Assembly (NCBI GenBank): GCA_019746355.1
Contig: JAIESC010000019.1
Span: forward strand, 1 to 23,978
Reading direction: 5' to 3'
DNA: 23,978 nt
Source: Xanthobacteraceae bacterium
GTDB lineage: Bacteria; Pseudomonadota; Alphaproteobacteria; Rhizobiales; Xanthobacteraceae
The notes below the pieces were generated by a model, which was given only the letters and a program-made list of their open reading frames with translations, ran no database searches and was not told the origin of the DNA. Positions within the stretch are counted from its first letter, which is position 1. Each line of letters begins with the position of its first letter. The position numbers and the translations under genes were made by a program. Below are positions 7,466-15,789 of the stretch, one piece after another.

Positions 7466-8638
7466 TTGCGCGGTCTGGATTGGTTCATCTTCTGTGTCGC
7501 CGACGTCCAGACCGGCTTCGGCCCCTTTATTGCCGTCTATCTCACCACGCAGAAATGGACCCAGCTTGATATCGGCCTGATCCTGACTGTGGGGGGGCTC
7601 GTCGCCCTGGTCGCGCAAGTTCCCGCCGGAATGCTCGTCGACTGGGCGCGTTCCGAGCGGACCGTGGCCGCGGTGGCCGTGCTGGCCATCGCGACGAGCG
7701 CCTTGATCTATGTGGCGCTGCCGGTGTTTCCGGCCATCCTGACCGCCGCCGTCCTGCACGCGGCGGCGAGCAGTGTGCTCGTGCCGGTGATCGCGGCGAT
7801 CAGTCTCGGTCTTGTCGGCCACGCCGGGATCGCGGCGCGGCTTGGACGAAACGCTCGATTTGCGTCGATCGGCAACGGCTTTGCTGCGGCCTTGATGGGA
7901 ACCTGCGGCGTCTTTTTCGCGGCGCGGTCGGTGTTCGTCGTCACGGCCCTGCTGATCGTGCCGACACTGTTTGCGTTACGACAGATTTCGGCGCGAGAGA
8001 TCATCCCGCAGCAGGCTCACGGCGGGCCGGACCAGGATCGCCCGGCGACTTCATTGTCGGCGCTGCTCCGTCAGCGACCGCTGATCGCCCTTGGCTGCTG
8101 CGTCGGCCTGTTTCATCTCGCCAACGCCGCCATGCTGCCGCTGATGGGAAGCGCGCTGACCAGCCGCTTCAACGAAGATTGGGCGACCGGGCTCACCGCG
8201 GCCTGTATCGTCGTTCCGCAGCTCGTCGTCGCACTGATCGCGCCCACCGTTGGCCGCCTGGCGGGAACCTGGAACAGCCGGGCGCTGCTCGCGCTGGGCT
8301 TCTCGGCGCTCGTCGTTCGCGGGGTGTTGTTTGCAACGGTGGATCATCCGGCGGCGATCGTTGCGGCGCAGGTGCTTGACGGCATCAGTGGTGCCGCCCT
8401 CGGAGTGATCGTGCCGCTCATCGTCGCCGACATCACCCGCGGCACCGGCCGGTTCAACTCCGCGCTCGGAGTGATCGGTACGATCGCCGGCGGCGGCGCC
8501 GCATTGAGCACCACGCTCGCCGGTGTCATGACTGATTACGTCAATGTCCAGTTTGCCTTTTTCGGGCTTTCGGCTCTCGCTGTGATCGCCGTCATCGTAG
8601 TTGTGCTTTTTGCGCCGCGGACCGGGCCGAAGCGCTAG
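7466..8638 (+). CDS. Major facilitator superfamily (MFS) transporter
   Basis: A 390-residue hydrophobic protein with about 12 predicted membrane segments. The early segment DVQTGFGPFIAVYL is followed by a transmembrane stretch and then AGMLVDWARSERTV, which resembles the loop 2-3 motif of MFS permeases. A cytoplasmic linker (about residues 180-200) separates the two halves. The substrate is unknown. The start is uncertain: TTG at 7466 is the first usable start in this frame, yet the frame is open upstream and reads like coding sequence (PSFKVVEGG), including an in-frame AAGGAGGA at 7416-7423 with no ATG, GTG or TTG behind it. The true N terminus may therefore lie upstream at a non-canonical start. 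Confidence 0.82.
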   Translation: MRGLDWFIFCVADVQTGFGPFIAVYLTTQKWTQLDIGLILTVGGLVALVAQVPAGMLVDWARSERTVAAVAVLAIATSALIYVALPVFPAILTAAVLHAAASSVLVPVIAAISLGLVGHAGIAARLGRNARFASIGNGFAAALMGTCGVFFAARSVFVVTALLIVPTLFALRQISAREIIPQQAHGGPDQDRPATSLSALLRQRPLIALGCCVGLFHLANAAMLPLMGSALTSRFNEDWATGLTAACIVVPQLVVALIAPTVGRLAGTWNSRALLALGFSALVVRGVLFATVDHPAAIVAAQVLDGISGAALGVIVPLIVADITRGTGRFNSALGVIGTIAGGGAALSTTLAGVMTDYVNVQFAFFGLSALAVIAVIVVVLFAPRTGPKR

Positions 8639-8704
8639 TGTTGCGTGCGCCCCCTGCGCGCGATCAGGCGTCAAAAACAGCGGCATCGACCGGCATCTGC
8701 GCAA

Positions 8705-8733
8705 TTGTCGAAGCGCCAACCGCCCGCTACGCT
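8705..8733 (+). promoter_or_regulatory. Candidate sigma-70-type promoter for the second Bug receptor
   Basis: TTGTCG (8705-8710) and TACGCT (8728-8733) are separated by 17 nt. The elements match consensus at four and three of six positions. A start near 8740 would precede the gene's Shine-Dalgarno (GGGAGG from 8755) and ATG (8768) at normal distance. The elements are weak, so this is tentative. Confidence 0.3.
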
Positions 8734-8767
8734 CGGCGCAACCAGAAGCCTTTCGGGAGGGGGTGCC

Positions 8768-9760
8768 ATGCCGTTCGTTCGCCGGACGCGATTGCTGAGT
8801 GTGACACTAGTGCTTGGCTGGGCCGCGGCGCTGCTGCCGTCGCAAGCCAGCGCGCAAGGCCAGTATCCCGACAAGCCGATCAAGCTGATCGTGCCGCAGG
8901 CGCCGGGCAGCGCAACCGACACGGTGGCGCGCATTCTCGCCGCCGAGCTTGGCCCGCAGCTCGGCCAGACCGTCATCATCGAGAACAAGCCGGGAGCGGC
9001 CTTCACCATCGGCCTCGACCTCGTGGCGAAGGCGCCGCCCGACGGCTACACGCTGGGGCTTGGGCCGATCGGCGCGCTGTCGATCAGCCCGAACATGATC
9101 GCGAAAATTCCCTACAGCATCGAGAAGGACTTCGCGCCGGTGGCGTTGGTGGCGCGCGGGCATCTTCTGCTCACGGTCGCGGCCACGTCCGAATACAAGA
9201 CCGTGAAGGACCTGATCGACGCCGCCAAGAAAAATCCCGGCAAGATGACCAATGCCTCCTCGGCGAGCGGCTCGCCGGGGCACGTCGGCGCCGAGCTGTT
9301 CAAATACATGGCCGGGATCGAGGCGGTGCATGTGCCCTATCGCGGCGGCGCGGCCGCAACCACCGATCTCATCGCGGGCCGAGTCACCTTCATGTTCGAG
9401 AGCCTCAACTCGATCTCGCCGCACGCCAAGTCCGGCGCGGTGCGTGGGCTTGCGGTGAGCGGCGACCGCCGTTCGCCGGCGTTCCCAGAGCTGCCGACGG
9501 TCGCGGAGGCGGGCGTGCCGGGCTACAGCGCCCCGACCTGGAGCGGCGTGATTGCGCCGGCCGGCACGCCGCGGCCAATCGTCGACAAGATCAACGAGGC
9601 GGTGAACAAGGCGATCCGGACGGAGGCGTTCAAGGAGCGGTTCGGCCAGATCGGCGACGAGCCCGCGGGCGGGACGCCGGAGGATTTCGCCAACACGATC
9701 CGCACCGATCTCGCCAAGTGGAAGGACGTGGTGCAGCGATCGGGCGCGAAGCTGGAATAA
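8768..9760 (+). CDS. Bug/TctC-family periplasmic substrate-binding protein (second copy)
   Basis: A 330-residue TTT-family receptor. The ATG at 8768 follows GGGAGGGGG and opens a signal peptide (MPFVRRTRLLSVTLVLGW to SQASAQG, cleavage about residue 29); a longer frame from 8645 only adds a charged, non-family extension. Family hallmarks are YPDKPIKLIVPQAPGSATD, VIIENKPGAAFTIG, VPYRGGAAATTDLIAGRV and LPTVAEAGVPGY. It is clearly diverged from the receptor at 1136-2128, so the two probably bind different organic anions. No transporter membrane subunits are close. Its stop lies 15 nt from the stop of the convergent glycosyltransferase gene, with no room for a separate terminator. Confidence 0.9.
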   Translation: MPFVRRTRLLSVTLVLGWAAALLPSQASAQGQYPDKPIKLIVPQAPGSATDTVARILAAELGPQLGQTVIIENKPGAAFTIGLDLVAKAPPDGYTLGLGPIGALSISPNMIAKIPYSIEKDFAPVALVARGHLLLTVAATSEYKTVKDLIDAAKKNPGKMTNASSASGSPGHVGAELFKYMAGIEAVHVPYRGGAAATTDLIAGRVTFMFESLNSISPHAKSGAVRGLAVSGDRRSPAFPELPTVAEAGVPGYSAPTWSGVIAPAGTPRPIVDKINEAVNKAIRTEAFKERFGQIGDEPAGGTPEDFANTIRTDLAKWKDVVQRSGAKLE

Positions 9761-9775
9761 GCGCGGCTCCTCGGA

Positions 9776-11728
9776 TCAACGAAAGATTCGCGACAGCACG
9801 GCCTTGCCCACGCCAGCCGGCTCGATGGCGTGAAACGCCGCGATATAGTCGCCGGCATAGAAGTTGCGGATCATGTCGATGCGAGCGTTCAGGCTCTCGT
9901 CGAATTTGACGGCAAAGCCGCCGGGCAGCGGCCGCACGATCATCGCATCCGCGGCCTGACCCCGCAGCGTGCACTTCACGCGGGTCCCGATCGGGCCGGG
10001 CATGTCCCCGCGAAACCGGGCCCCGGTGATGGAGATGTCGGCGAGCCGATAGATCTGCGGTCGGCCGTCGGCGACGACCTGCACCGCCTCGTCGGTTTCG
10101 AAGCGCTCGGCCTTTCGCCGCCGCGGTTGCTCGATACAGACGAGACAGACCAGCAACAGGACAATGGCGTTGTACCAGCTCCATGCCAGCGCCAGATCGC
10201 CGTAGGCGATGCTGTCGCCCTGGGCGTAGAGGAGAAAGGCGACCACGATGCCCGCGAGGTTGATGGCAAGCGCGGAGGCATAGAAACGAAACAGCCGCCA
10301 CTCGACAAACCGCTGGCCGCGGTCGCCGCCCTTGGCCGTCACCTTGAACTTGTGTCCCTGCGGTTTCAGCAGCCCCGTCGCCACGGCCTTCACGATTGCC
10401 GGGGCGGCGATGTATTGCGCAACGTCTGACATGATCGCCAGCGACCGTCCCTTGGAGAGCCACGTGATGGTCAGCGAGTGCCAAATGAAAAACGGCAGGA
10501 AGTATGCAAGCAGCGTGTGCAGATTGGCGTCGACCGCACGGATGCCGAACAACAGGTAGAGGCTCGGCACGACCAGCCCCAGCAGCTTGACCGGATAAAT
10601 CGAAGTCCAATGCAGAAATGAGTCGATCAGCGAAAGGCGATCGATGAACGTCAGCCGAGACCTGAGCGATAGAGGTCCGCTGCGCCCGCGCACGATCTGC
10701 ATAAAGCCGAGGCACCAGCGGCCGCGCTGCGTGATGTATTCCTTCAGGCCTTCCGGCGCGAGACCAACGGTCAGCCGTTCGTTGAGATAGATGGTGTGGG
10801 AGCCGATCTCTTTCATCCGCAGGGTGACGAGATAGTCCTCGGTCACCGAGTCGGTCGGGAAGCCGCCGATGCGCATGAGCGGCGCAAACCGGATCACCGA
10901 CGACGTGCCGCAGCAGAATGCCGCGCCCCATGCATCTTTCGCCGGCATCAGGACGTCGAAGAAAAGCCGCTGCTCGTCCGGCCAGACGCGTGCGGCGTCG
11001 AGGTTCGTCTGGATCGGGTCGGGATTGATGAAGTGCTGCGGCGTCTGAACGATGCCGACGGTTTCATCGCGGAACAGGCACATGGCGCGCGACAGAAACT
11101 CCGGCATCGGCACGAAATCAGCGTCGAGGATGGCGACGAATTCGGGCGGATCCGGCAATTGGGCAACGTAAGCGAGCGCATGATTGATGTTGCCGGCCTT
11201 GGCGCCTGCGTTGTCGGGGCGGGTGAGATAGCGGCAGCCCAGGCTTTCCGCCATTTGCCGCAGCCACGGCCGTCGGCCGTCGTCGAGAACCCAGACGCGA
11301 TAGTTTTCGTAGTTCAATCCCGTGGCGCCGATCATGGTGCGCTCGAGGATCGCGGCCTCCTCGTTGTAGGTGCAGATGAAAACGTCGACGCGGCGGGAGG
11401 GCTGGGCTGCAAGCCACGCCTTGTTTGCCTCCACCTCCGGCGTGCGATTGGTGAACCGGCTCAGGAAGACGAGATTGAGCTGTCCGGCGAGAAGCGACAT
11501 CGCCTCGGCGGCGAAGAACACGATGCCGATGGCGAAATCGAGGTTCCATCCCAGCGCGGGGACCGTGTCGGTCGAGCGCCAGACGAAATAGCGCGTCAGC
11601 AGCAGGAACGCGACAATCACCATCGCCGCGCGCGCAAAAGACCGCTCGCTGTTCAGCCAGGGCAGGATCAGAAGACAGAAGCCAAGTGCAAGGAGGCCGG
11701 GACTGAGCGCCTCGAGCAGGCCCGTCAT
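9776..11728 (-). CDS. BcsA-like family 2 glycosyltransferase with C-terminal PilZ domain
   Basis: A 650-residue processive polysaccharide synthase of the inner membrane. Two or three membrane segments (about residues 8-90) precede a GT2 domain with DDG (149-151), KAGN (177-180), DAD (202-204), TED (296-298) and QRGRW (334-338), the D,D,D,Q(Q/R)xRW set of cellulose and alginate synthases. Several membrane segments follow (about 370-530), then a PilZ domain with RKAER (538-542) and DISITG (564-569), the two parts of a c-di-GMP site. It is shorter than E. coli BcsA (872 residues). Its ATG overlaps the stop of the upstream membrane-fusion gene by ATGA. The polymer is unknown; no bcsB, bcsC or bcsZ is present. 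Confidence 0.9.
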   Translation of the reverse strand: MTGLLEALSPGLLALGFCLLILPWLNSERSFARAAMVIVAFLLLTRYFVWRSTDTVPALGWNLDFAIGIVFFAAEAMSLLAGQLNLVFLSRFTNRTPEVEANKAWLAAQPSRRVDVFICTYNEEAAILERTMIGATGLNYENYRVWVLDDGRRPWLRQMAESLGCRYLTRPDNAGAKAGNINHALAYVAQLPDPPEFVAILDADFVPMPEFLSRAMCLFRDETVGIVQTPQHFINPDPIQTNLDAARVWPDEQRLFFDVLMPAKDAWGAAFCCGTSSVIRFAPLMRIGGFPTDSVTEDYLVTLRMKEIGSHTIYLNERLTVGLAPEGLKEYITQRGRWCLGFMQIVRGRSGPLSLRSRLTFIDRLSLIDSFLHWTSIYPVKLLGLVVPSLYLLFGIRAVDANLHTLLAYFLPFFIWHSLTITWLSKGRSLAIMSDVAQYIAAPAIVKAVATGLLKPQGHKFKVTAKGGDRGQRFVEWRLFRFYASALAINLAGIVVAFLLYAQGDSIAYGDLALAWSWYNAIVLLLVCLVCIEQPRRRKAERFETDEAVQVVADGRPQIYRLADISITGARFRGDMPGPIGTRVKCTLRGQAADAMIVRPLPGGFAVKFDESLNARIDMIRNFYAGDYIAAFHAIEPAGVGKAVLSRIFR

Positions 11729-13062
11729 GGCGACCTCGCGGCTTCTCCTGAAAAAATCACCCGACCGGTGCGGCCGACAGCACAGTCGTTCGCAGCCTCC
11801 TTGAGCTTGGGCACCGAGACGGTGACGCGGTAAGGCTCCTTGCTGAGCGCGTCAGGATTGATCGCGAGGTTTGCGGCGGCTCCTGCGGCCCCGGTCAGAT
11901 TGAGAACGGTGCCGTCGAGATCGGGCCCGCCGTCGGCGGGACGAAACTGCGCCTTGGCCCCGACCTTCAGGCGGTTGTAGACGCTCTCGGTCACATTGGC
12001 TGTCACCACGGCGCCCGAACAATCGAGCACACGCAAAAGCGGCTGGCCGGCGCGCACGTCTTCGCCGGGGGATGTCATCATCTCCCAGATCCGTCCGGAT
12101 ACCGGGAGCAGCACCGCGGCTTCTGACAGGCTGGCATAGCGCGCCTCCTGGCTCGCCACCTCGCGCCGCAGCCACAACAGCTCGGCGTTCGTCGTCGCAA
12201 GGTCGGCATTGAGCTGATCGAGGCGCTGGCGCATTTCCTCCTCGCGCTGCACCGAGCTCGGCCGGTCGTTGTAGCTGTCGCCCAGGAAAGTTCCTTCGCG
12301 CGCAGCGGTCAGTTCGACCTCGCTGGCGTCGAGGCGCCGTCTCGCACCGATTTCGGTCTGTTCGGCGATGGTGCGTTCGCGCGCCAGGCGGGCGGACTCG
12401 ACGGCCGATACGCTTCCCGACCGCGACAGAGAGGCCGCGCGCTCGACTGCGGCCGCGGCCTCTTCCTTTCGCGCTCCCGCGACCTCGATCAGGCTGCGAA
12501 GCTCCGCTATTCGCGCCTCCAGCTGGCGGATGCGGCCCTGCGTGAAGCGCGAGGCCTGTTGTGCCAGGTCCTTCTGGGCGGCTTCCGCCGAGATCAGTTT
12601 GGCGAGGAGCGCTGGCTGCTCGCTTTCAAGCCGGGCAAGCTGACGCCGCAGTTCGTCGAGGCGCCCGCGATCGGCGCGCGGATTGACGATCCGAAGCACC
12701 AGCGTGCCATGCGGGACGACTTTTGCCTCCAGAAGCGCGGCGTCCGGCGCGGAAACCTCTCCGTCGATCGGCGCGCGCAGCGTGACCACGCGCGAATTGA
12801 TCACGGCTTGAACGCTGGAAGACTGCAACACGGTCTGAAGTGGAATCCATCCAAAGACGGCGACGATCAGCACGCCGGCCGCAATCTTGGCGTATCGTTT
12901 GATCCCGAAGGTCGGGTGCTGACCGGCCGGTGGCTCCTGCTTCGGCCTGGTCTCGTCGGATGGCGGCGAGTCGTCCGGACGGGAGATGCGGTCCTCGATC
13001 ACCCGGCGCAGGCCGTGCACGTCGAGCGGTTCAGTGGAAGTGGCTTGTGACCGACTTTGCAT
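11725..13062 (-). CDS. HlyD/Alg44-like membrane fusion protein
   Basis: A 445-residue protein with a hydrophilic cytoplasmic N terminus (about residues 1-56, Asp/Pro/Ser-rich), a single membrane anchor (about 57-78), a split biotinyl-lipoyl-type strand region (VVTLRAPIDGEVSAP near 92-106 and LPVSGRIWEMMTSPGEDVRAGQPLL later), and long coiled-coil arms between them. This is the layout of periplasmic adaptors. In the alginate system Alg44 pairs a PilZ domain with such an adaptor; here PilZ lies on the partner synthase instead. The two genes overlap by 4 nt, so a joint role in polymer synthesis and export is likely. ATG 13062 is chosen; a TTG at 13098 would add 12 residues, and neither has a strong Shine-Dalgarno. 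Confidence 0.85.
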   Translation of the reverse strand: MQSRSQATSTEPLDVHGLRRVIEDRISRPDDSPPSDETRPKQEPPAGQHPTFGIKRYAKIAAGVLIVAVFGWIPLQTVLQSSSVQAVINSRVVTLRAPIDGEVSAPDAALLEAKVVPHGTLVLRIVNPRADRGRLDELRRQLARLESEQPALLAKLISAEAAQKDLAQQASRFTQGRIRQLEARIAELRSLIEVAGARKEEAAAAVERAASLSRSGSVSAVESARLARERTIAEQTEIGARRRLDASEVELTAAREGTFLGDSYNDRPSSVQREEEMRQRLDQLNADLATTNAELLWLRREVASQEARYASLSEAAVLLPVSGRIWEMMTSPGEDVRAGQPLLRVLDCSGAVVTANVTESVYNRLKVGAKAQFRPADGGPDLDGTVLNLTGAAGAAANLAINPDALSKEPYRVTVSVPKLKEAANDCAVGRTGRVIFSGEAARSP

Positions 13063-13246
13063 GACGCACCATGCATTTGTGCCGATGATCAGGCTCAACG
13101 GGCCGGCACCGATTTGGTCCGATCGACCCGCAATCCATTTTCAACACGTTTGCCAAATGACGATTAATGCGCGTCGCCAAACTTGCTTTAATTGTCTGGC
13201 GGGAGCGCAACGGCTGATACAGGAAGATGGCGAAGCAGGCTGCCGT

Positions 13247-13504
13247 TCAAAATTGCGGGTGGCTCGCCGGCCACCCGTTGCAATGCGCCATCTCGTGGCG
13301 GCGATACGGAGCGAGTTGCTTCACCGGACCTCCGACCGGCAGGACGATGTAGCATTTGCCGTCCTTGGTCCATGAGCAGGCATGAGCGAATGCACCGTAC
13401 TTGCGGCACATCGACCGTGCATCCTTGAGCGGCAGCACATGCTCGATCACGGGGCCTTTGTACTGATAGTTGTATTGCGGCGGCGGCTCGAGAACGAAGA
13501 TCAT
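13247..13504 (-). CDS. Short hypothetical protein with HExxH motif
   Basis: An 85-residue protein that I cannot assign to a named family. It has four cysteines (C33, C43, C51, C75) and a C-terminal RRHEMAHCNGW segment giving H70-E71-x-x-H74, with G77 and a further H82. The arrangement resembles a zinc site of small metalloproteases, but the rest is too short for a standard protease fold. There is no signal peptide or membrane segment. The ATG at 13504 is preceded by a purine-rich run (AAGGGGGGA), codon use matches the neighbours, and a terminator-like hairpin covers its last codons, so I consider it a real gene. Function unknown. Confidence 0.7.
   Translation of the reverse strand: MIFVLEPPPQYNYQYKGPVIEHVLPLKDARSMCRKYGAFAHACSWTKDGKCYIVLPVGGPVKQLAPYRRHEMAHCNGWPASHPQF
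13249..13277 (-). terminator. Terminator overlapping the end of the small HExxH gene
   Basis: The arms CGGGTGGC (13256-13263) and GCCACCCG (13270-13277) form a perfect 8-bp stem with a 6-nt loop. On the minus strand the stem is followed by CAATTTTGA, in which TGA is the gene's stop codon. The last codons of the gene are thus part of a factor-independent terminator that would insulate it from the membrane-fusion gene downstream. Confidence 0.5.
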
Positions 13505-13530
13505 TGCCCCAGTCCCCCCTTCGACCTCTC

Positions 13531-14625
13531 TCAGGTCACGAGCTCGGCGGTCGCGACGTAGCGGCGGCGTTGCGCCGCCGCGTTGCCGAACAGCGATGAC
13601 AGCAGCATCGCCCGCTTGAGGTAGAGGCCGATGTCGTGCTCGTCGGTGAAGCCGATCCCGCCGTGCAGCTGGATGCAGGCCTGTGTCACCGCAAGCGCAT
13701 CCTCCGACGCCTTGGCCTTGGCGGCGACGGCGAGCGAGGGATCGATACGGTCGGCCTCGTTGTTGGCGGCGATCTGGAACACCAGCGAGCGGACCGCCTC
13801 GGTCTTGATGTAGATGTTGACCGCCTGATGCTGCAGCGCCTGGAAGCTGCCGATCAGCTTGCCGAACTGCTTGCGGATGCGCAGATAATCGAACGCGATC
13901 TCCTGCGCCTTTTCCATCACACCGAGGAGCTCACTCGCCAGTGCGATGAGCGCGAGGTTGTGCAGTGCCTCCACGGCGTTACGCGCGGAGGGCGGCGGCG
14001 GCACGAGATCGGCCGGCGTGTCGGCCAGGTTCAGCGTCCAGAGCCTGCGGCCGTCCACGGTGTCGGTTGCGCTGAGCGTGCAGCCCGGCGCGCTGCGCGC
14101 GACGTAATAGAGCGCAGCACCATCGCGCCCGGTGGCGCTGACGAGAAAGCCCGCGGCGCCGTCGGCGCAGACGAACTGCTTTTGTCCGGTCAGGCGCGGC
14201 GCGCCGCTTCTTTCCGCCGCTTGGGTGTTCGGCGCGAGCGGATCGCCGCCGTGCGCGCCTTCCTGCAACGCCGGAACGACGAGCGCCGTGCCGGCGATGG
14301 CCCGCTCCAGCATCGGATGCGGCGTCTTGCCGTGCGCCAGCGCCGCGGCCGAAATGGCGGCAGGCCCGATCGGCTCGCAGACGAGACCGCGGCCGGCCTG
14401 TTCGAGCACCAGCGCGAGCTCGGTGAGGCCGAGACCGAGCCCATTCGCGGACGAAGGCACGAGGATGCCGAGCCAGCCGAGCTCGCCTGCTTCGCGCAGG
14501 CGCTCCGGCGCGAAGCTCAAATCCTTGTCGCGATAGCCGCGCGCGACCTTCGGCCCCGATGCGGCGATGAATTTGCTCGCGCTGTCGCGCAGCAGCGTCT
14601 GTTCGGAGGTGAGGTTCAGTTCCAT
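13531..14625 (-). CDS. Acyl-CoA dehydrogenase, probable non-catalytic partner subunit
   Basis: A 364-residue acyl-CoA dehydrogenase-fold protein with the N-terminal helical domain (LTSEQTLLRDSASKFI), a beta domain of reduced similarity, and a C-terminal helical domain with RKQFG (251-255) and QLHGGIGFTDEHDIG (319-333), which take part in FAD binding. The position of the helix-G catalytic glutamate of isovaleryl-CoA dehydrogenase holds a hydrophobic residue (near A225), and the YEG position used by MCAD reads FGN (346-348). Both catalytic glutamates are therefore missing by my hand alignment. It starts 12 nt after the larger paralogue and probably forms a heteromer with it, as FadE26-FadE27 do in mycobacteria. 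Confidence 0.88.
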   Translation of the reverse strand: MELNLTSEQTLLRDSASKFIAASGPKVARGYRDKDLSFAPERLREAGELGWLGILVPSSANGLGLGLTELALVLEQAGRGLVCEPIGPAAISAAALAHGKTPHPMLERAIAGTALVVPALQEGAHGGDPLAPNTQAAERSGAPRLTGQKQFVCADGAAGFLVSATGRDGAALYYVARSAPGCTLSATDTVDGRRLWTLNLADTPADLVPPPPSARNAVEALHNLALIALASELLGVMEKAQEIAFDYLRIRKQFGKLIGSFQALQHQAVNIYIKTEAVRSLVFQIAANNEADRIDPSLAVAAKAKASEDALAVTQACIQLHGGIGFTDEHDIGLYLKRAMLLSSLFGNAAAQRRRYVATAELVT

Positions 14626-14637
14626 GGGGACCGCCGG

Positions 14638-15789
14638 TCAGCTCGGGAGGTTGAGGACGCGGCGGGCCACCACGTTGCGCTGGATTTCCGACGAGCCGCC
14701 ATAGATCGTCACGCGGCGGGCCTGCAGGAACGGCGTTGCCACGTCCACCTCGCCGAACTGCGTCGCGATCGGCTTGTCGGCCGAGGCAAACCCGCCCGCG
14801 GCCTCGATCAGGAGCTCGTTCAGCGATTGCAGCAGCTCGCTGCCGTAGATTTTGATGATCGAGGCTTCCGGCCCGGGACTCTTTTCGCTGTTGGCCAGCT
14901 CGACCGCGTGGCTGAACAGGGCGGACAGCGCGGTGACGTTGATGCTCGCGGCCGCAAGGCGGTCCAGGAACGCCGGGTCGGCGATCACGCCGGAGGCGCG
15001 CGCCATGGTGCGGATGCGCTCCAGCGCCATCAGTGAGAATTGCGGGTTCGAGGTGGCGATGCGCTCGTGGCCAAGCAGAGCATTGGCGATGCGCCAGCCC
15101 TCGTTGAGCTTGCCGACGAGGTTCTCGGCGGGCACCACGACATTGTCGAAGAACACCTCGGCGAACTCGTCGTCGCCGGCGATCGTCTTGATCGGCCGGA
15201 CCTTGATCCCTGAGCTGTGCAGGTCGATCAGTAGGAAGCTGATGCCGGCATGCCGCGGCTGCGCCTCCGGATCGGTGCGCACCAGCGCGTAGATCCAGTC
15301 CGAGTGATGCGCCCAGGTGGTCCAGATCTTCTGGCCGTTGACCACGAAATGGTCGCCTTGCGGCACCGCGCGGGTCGAGAGGCTTGCGAGGTCGGAGCCC
15401 GCGCCCGGCTCCGAGTAGCCCTGCGCCCAGATCACCGAACCCTCGATGATCGGCGGCAGGTGCCTGGCCTTCTGCGCTTCGTTGCCGAACTCCATCAGGA
15501 TCGGGCCGATATGGTTGAGGCCCTGGACCGGCAGGTTGGGCGCCCCGACGTGCGCCATCTCCTCCGCCATGATGATCTGCTCGTTCAGCGTCGCGCCCAT
15601 GCCGCCGTACTTCTTCGGCCAGTGCGGGGCGATCCAGCCCTTGCGCGACAGCGTGTGGTAGAAGGGCATCAGTTCGTCGGGATGCGGACGGGTGGTGCGT
15701 CCGCGCAGTGCGTGCGGCAGGTTGGCCTCGAGCCAGGTCCGGACTTCGTTGCGGAATTGCGCTTCTTGCGGCGTATCGCGACGGAACAT
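14638..15789 (-). CDS. Acyl-CoA dehydrogenase, probable catalytic subunit
   Basis: A 383-residue acyl-CoA dehydrogenase. Motifs are WPKKYGGMGA (57-66), YSEPGAGSDLASLSTRA (125-141) for FAD and substrate binding, KIWTTWAH (154-161), and the C-terminal TIYGGSSEIQRNVVARR (361-377). E242 in GHERIA lies at the helix-G position used as the catalytic base by isovaleryl-CoA dehydrogenase and by FadE26-type subunits; the YEG position is YGG. The frame extends upstream to 16203, but family similarity begins at the ATG at 15789 (MFRRDTPQEAQFRNEV), which I choose. AGGA lies about 13 nt upstream, rather far. It is first in a two-gene operon. The acyl-CoA substrate, possibly a branched or steroid side-chain thioester, is not determined. 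Confidence 0.92.
   Translation of the reverse strand: MFRRDTPQEAQFRNEVRTWLEANLPHALRGRTTRPHPDELMPFYHTLSRKGWIAPHWPKKYGGMGATLNEQIIMAEEMAHVGAPNLPVQGLNHIGPILMEFGNEAQKARHLPPIIEGSVIWAQGYSEPGAGSDLASLSTRAVPQGDHFVVNGQKIWTTWAHHSDWIYALVRTDPEAQPRHAGISFLLIDLHSSGIKVRPIKTIAGDDEFAEVFFDNVVVPAENLVGKLNEGWRIANALLGHERIATSNPQFSLMALERIRTMARASGVIADPAFLDRLAAASINVTALSALFSHAVELANSEKSPGPEASIIKIYGSELLQSLNELLIEAAGGFASADKPIATQFGEVDVATPFLQARRVTIYGGSSEIQRNVVARRVLNLPS

Noticed and set aside
13063..13246. Repeated TTTGGC elements in the leader of the membrane-fusion gene
   Set aside because: Two copies 24 nt apart with imperfect flanks and no recognisable promoter geometry; insufficient for a regulatory call.
13636..15036. 466-residue open frame on the plus strand opposite the acyl-CoA dehydrogenases
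   Set aside because: Low-complexity translation and complete overlap with two clear dehydrogenase genes mark it as a shadow frame.
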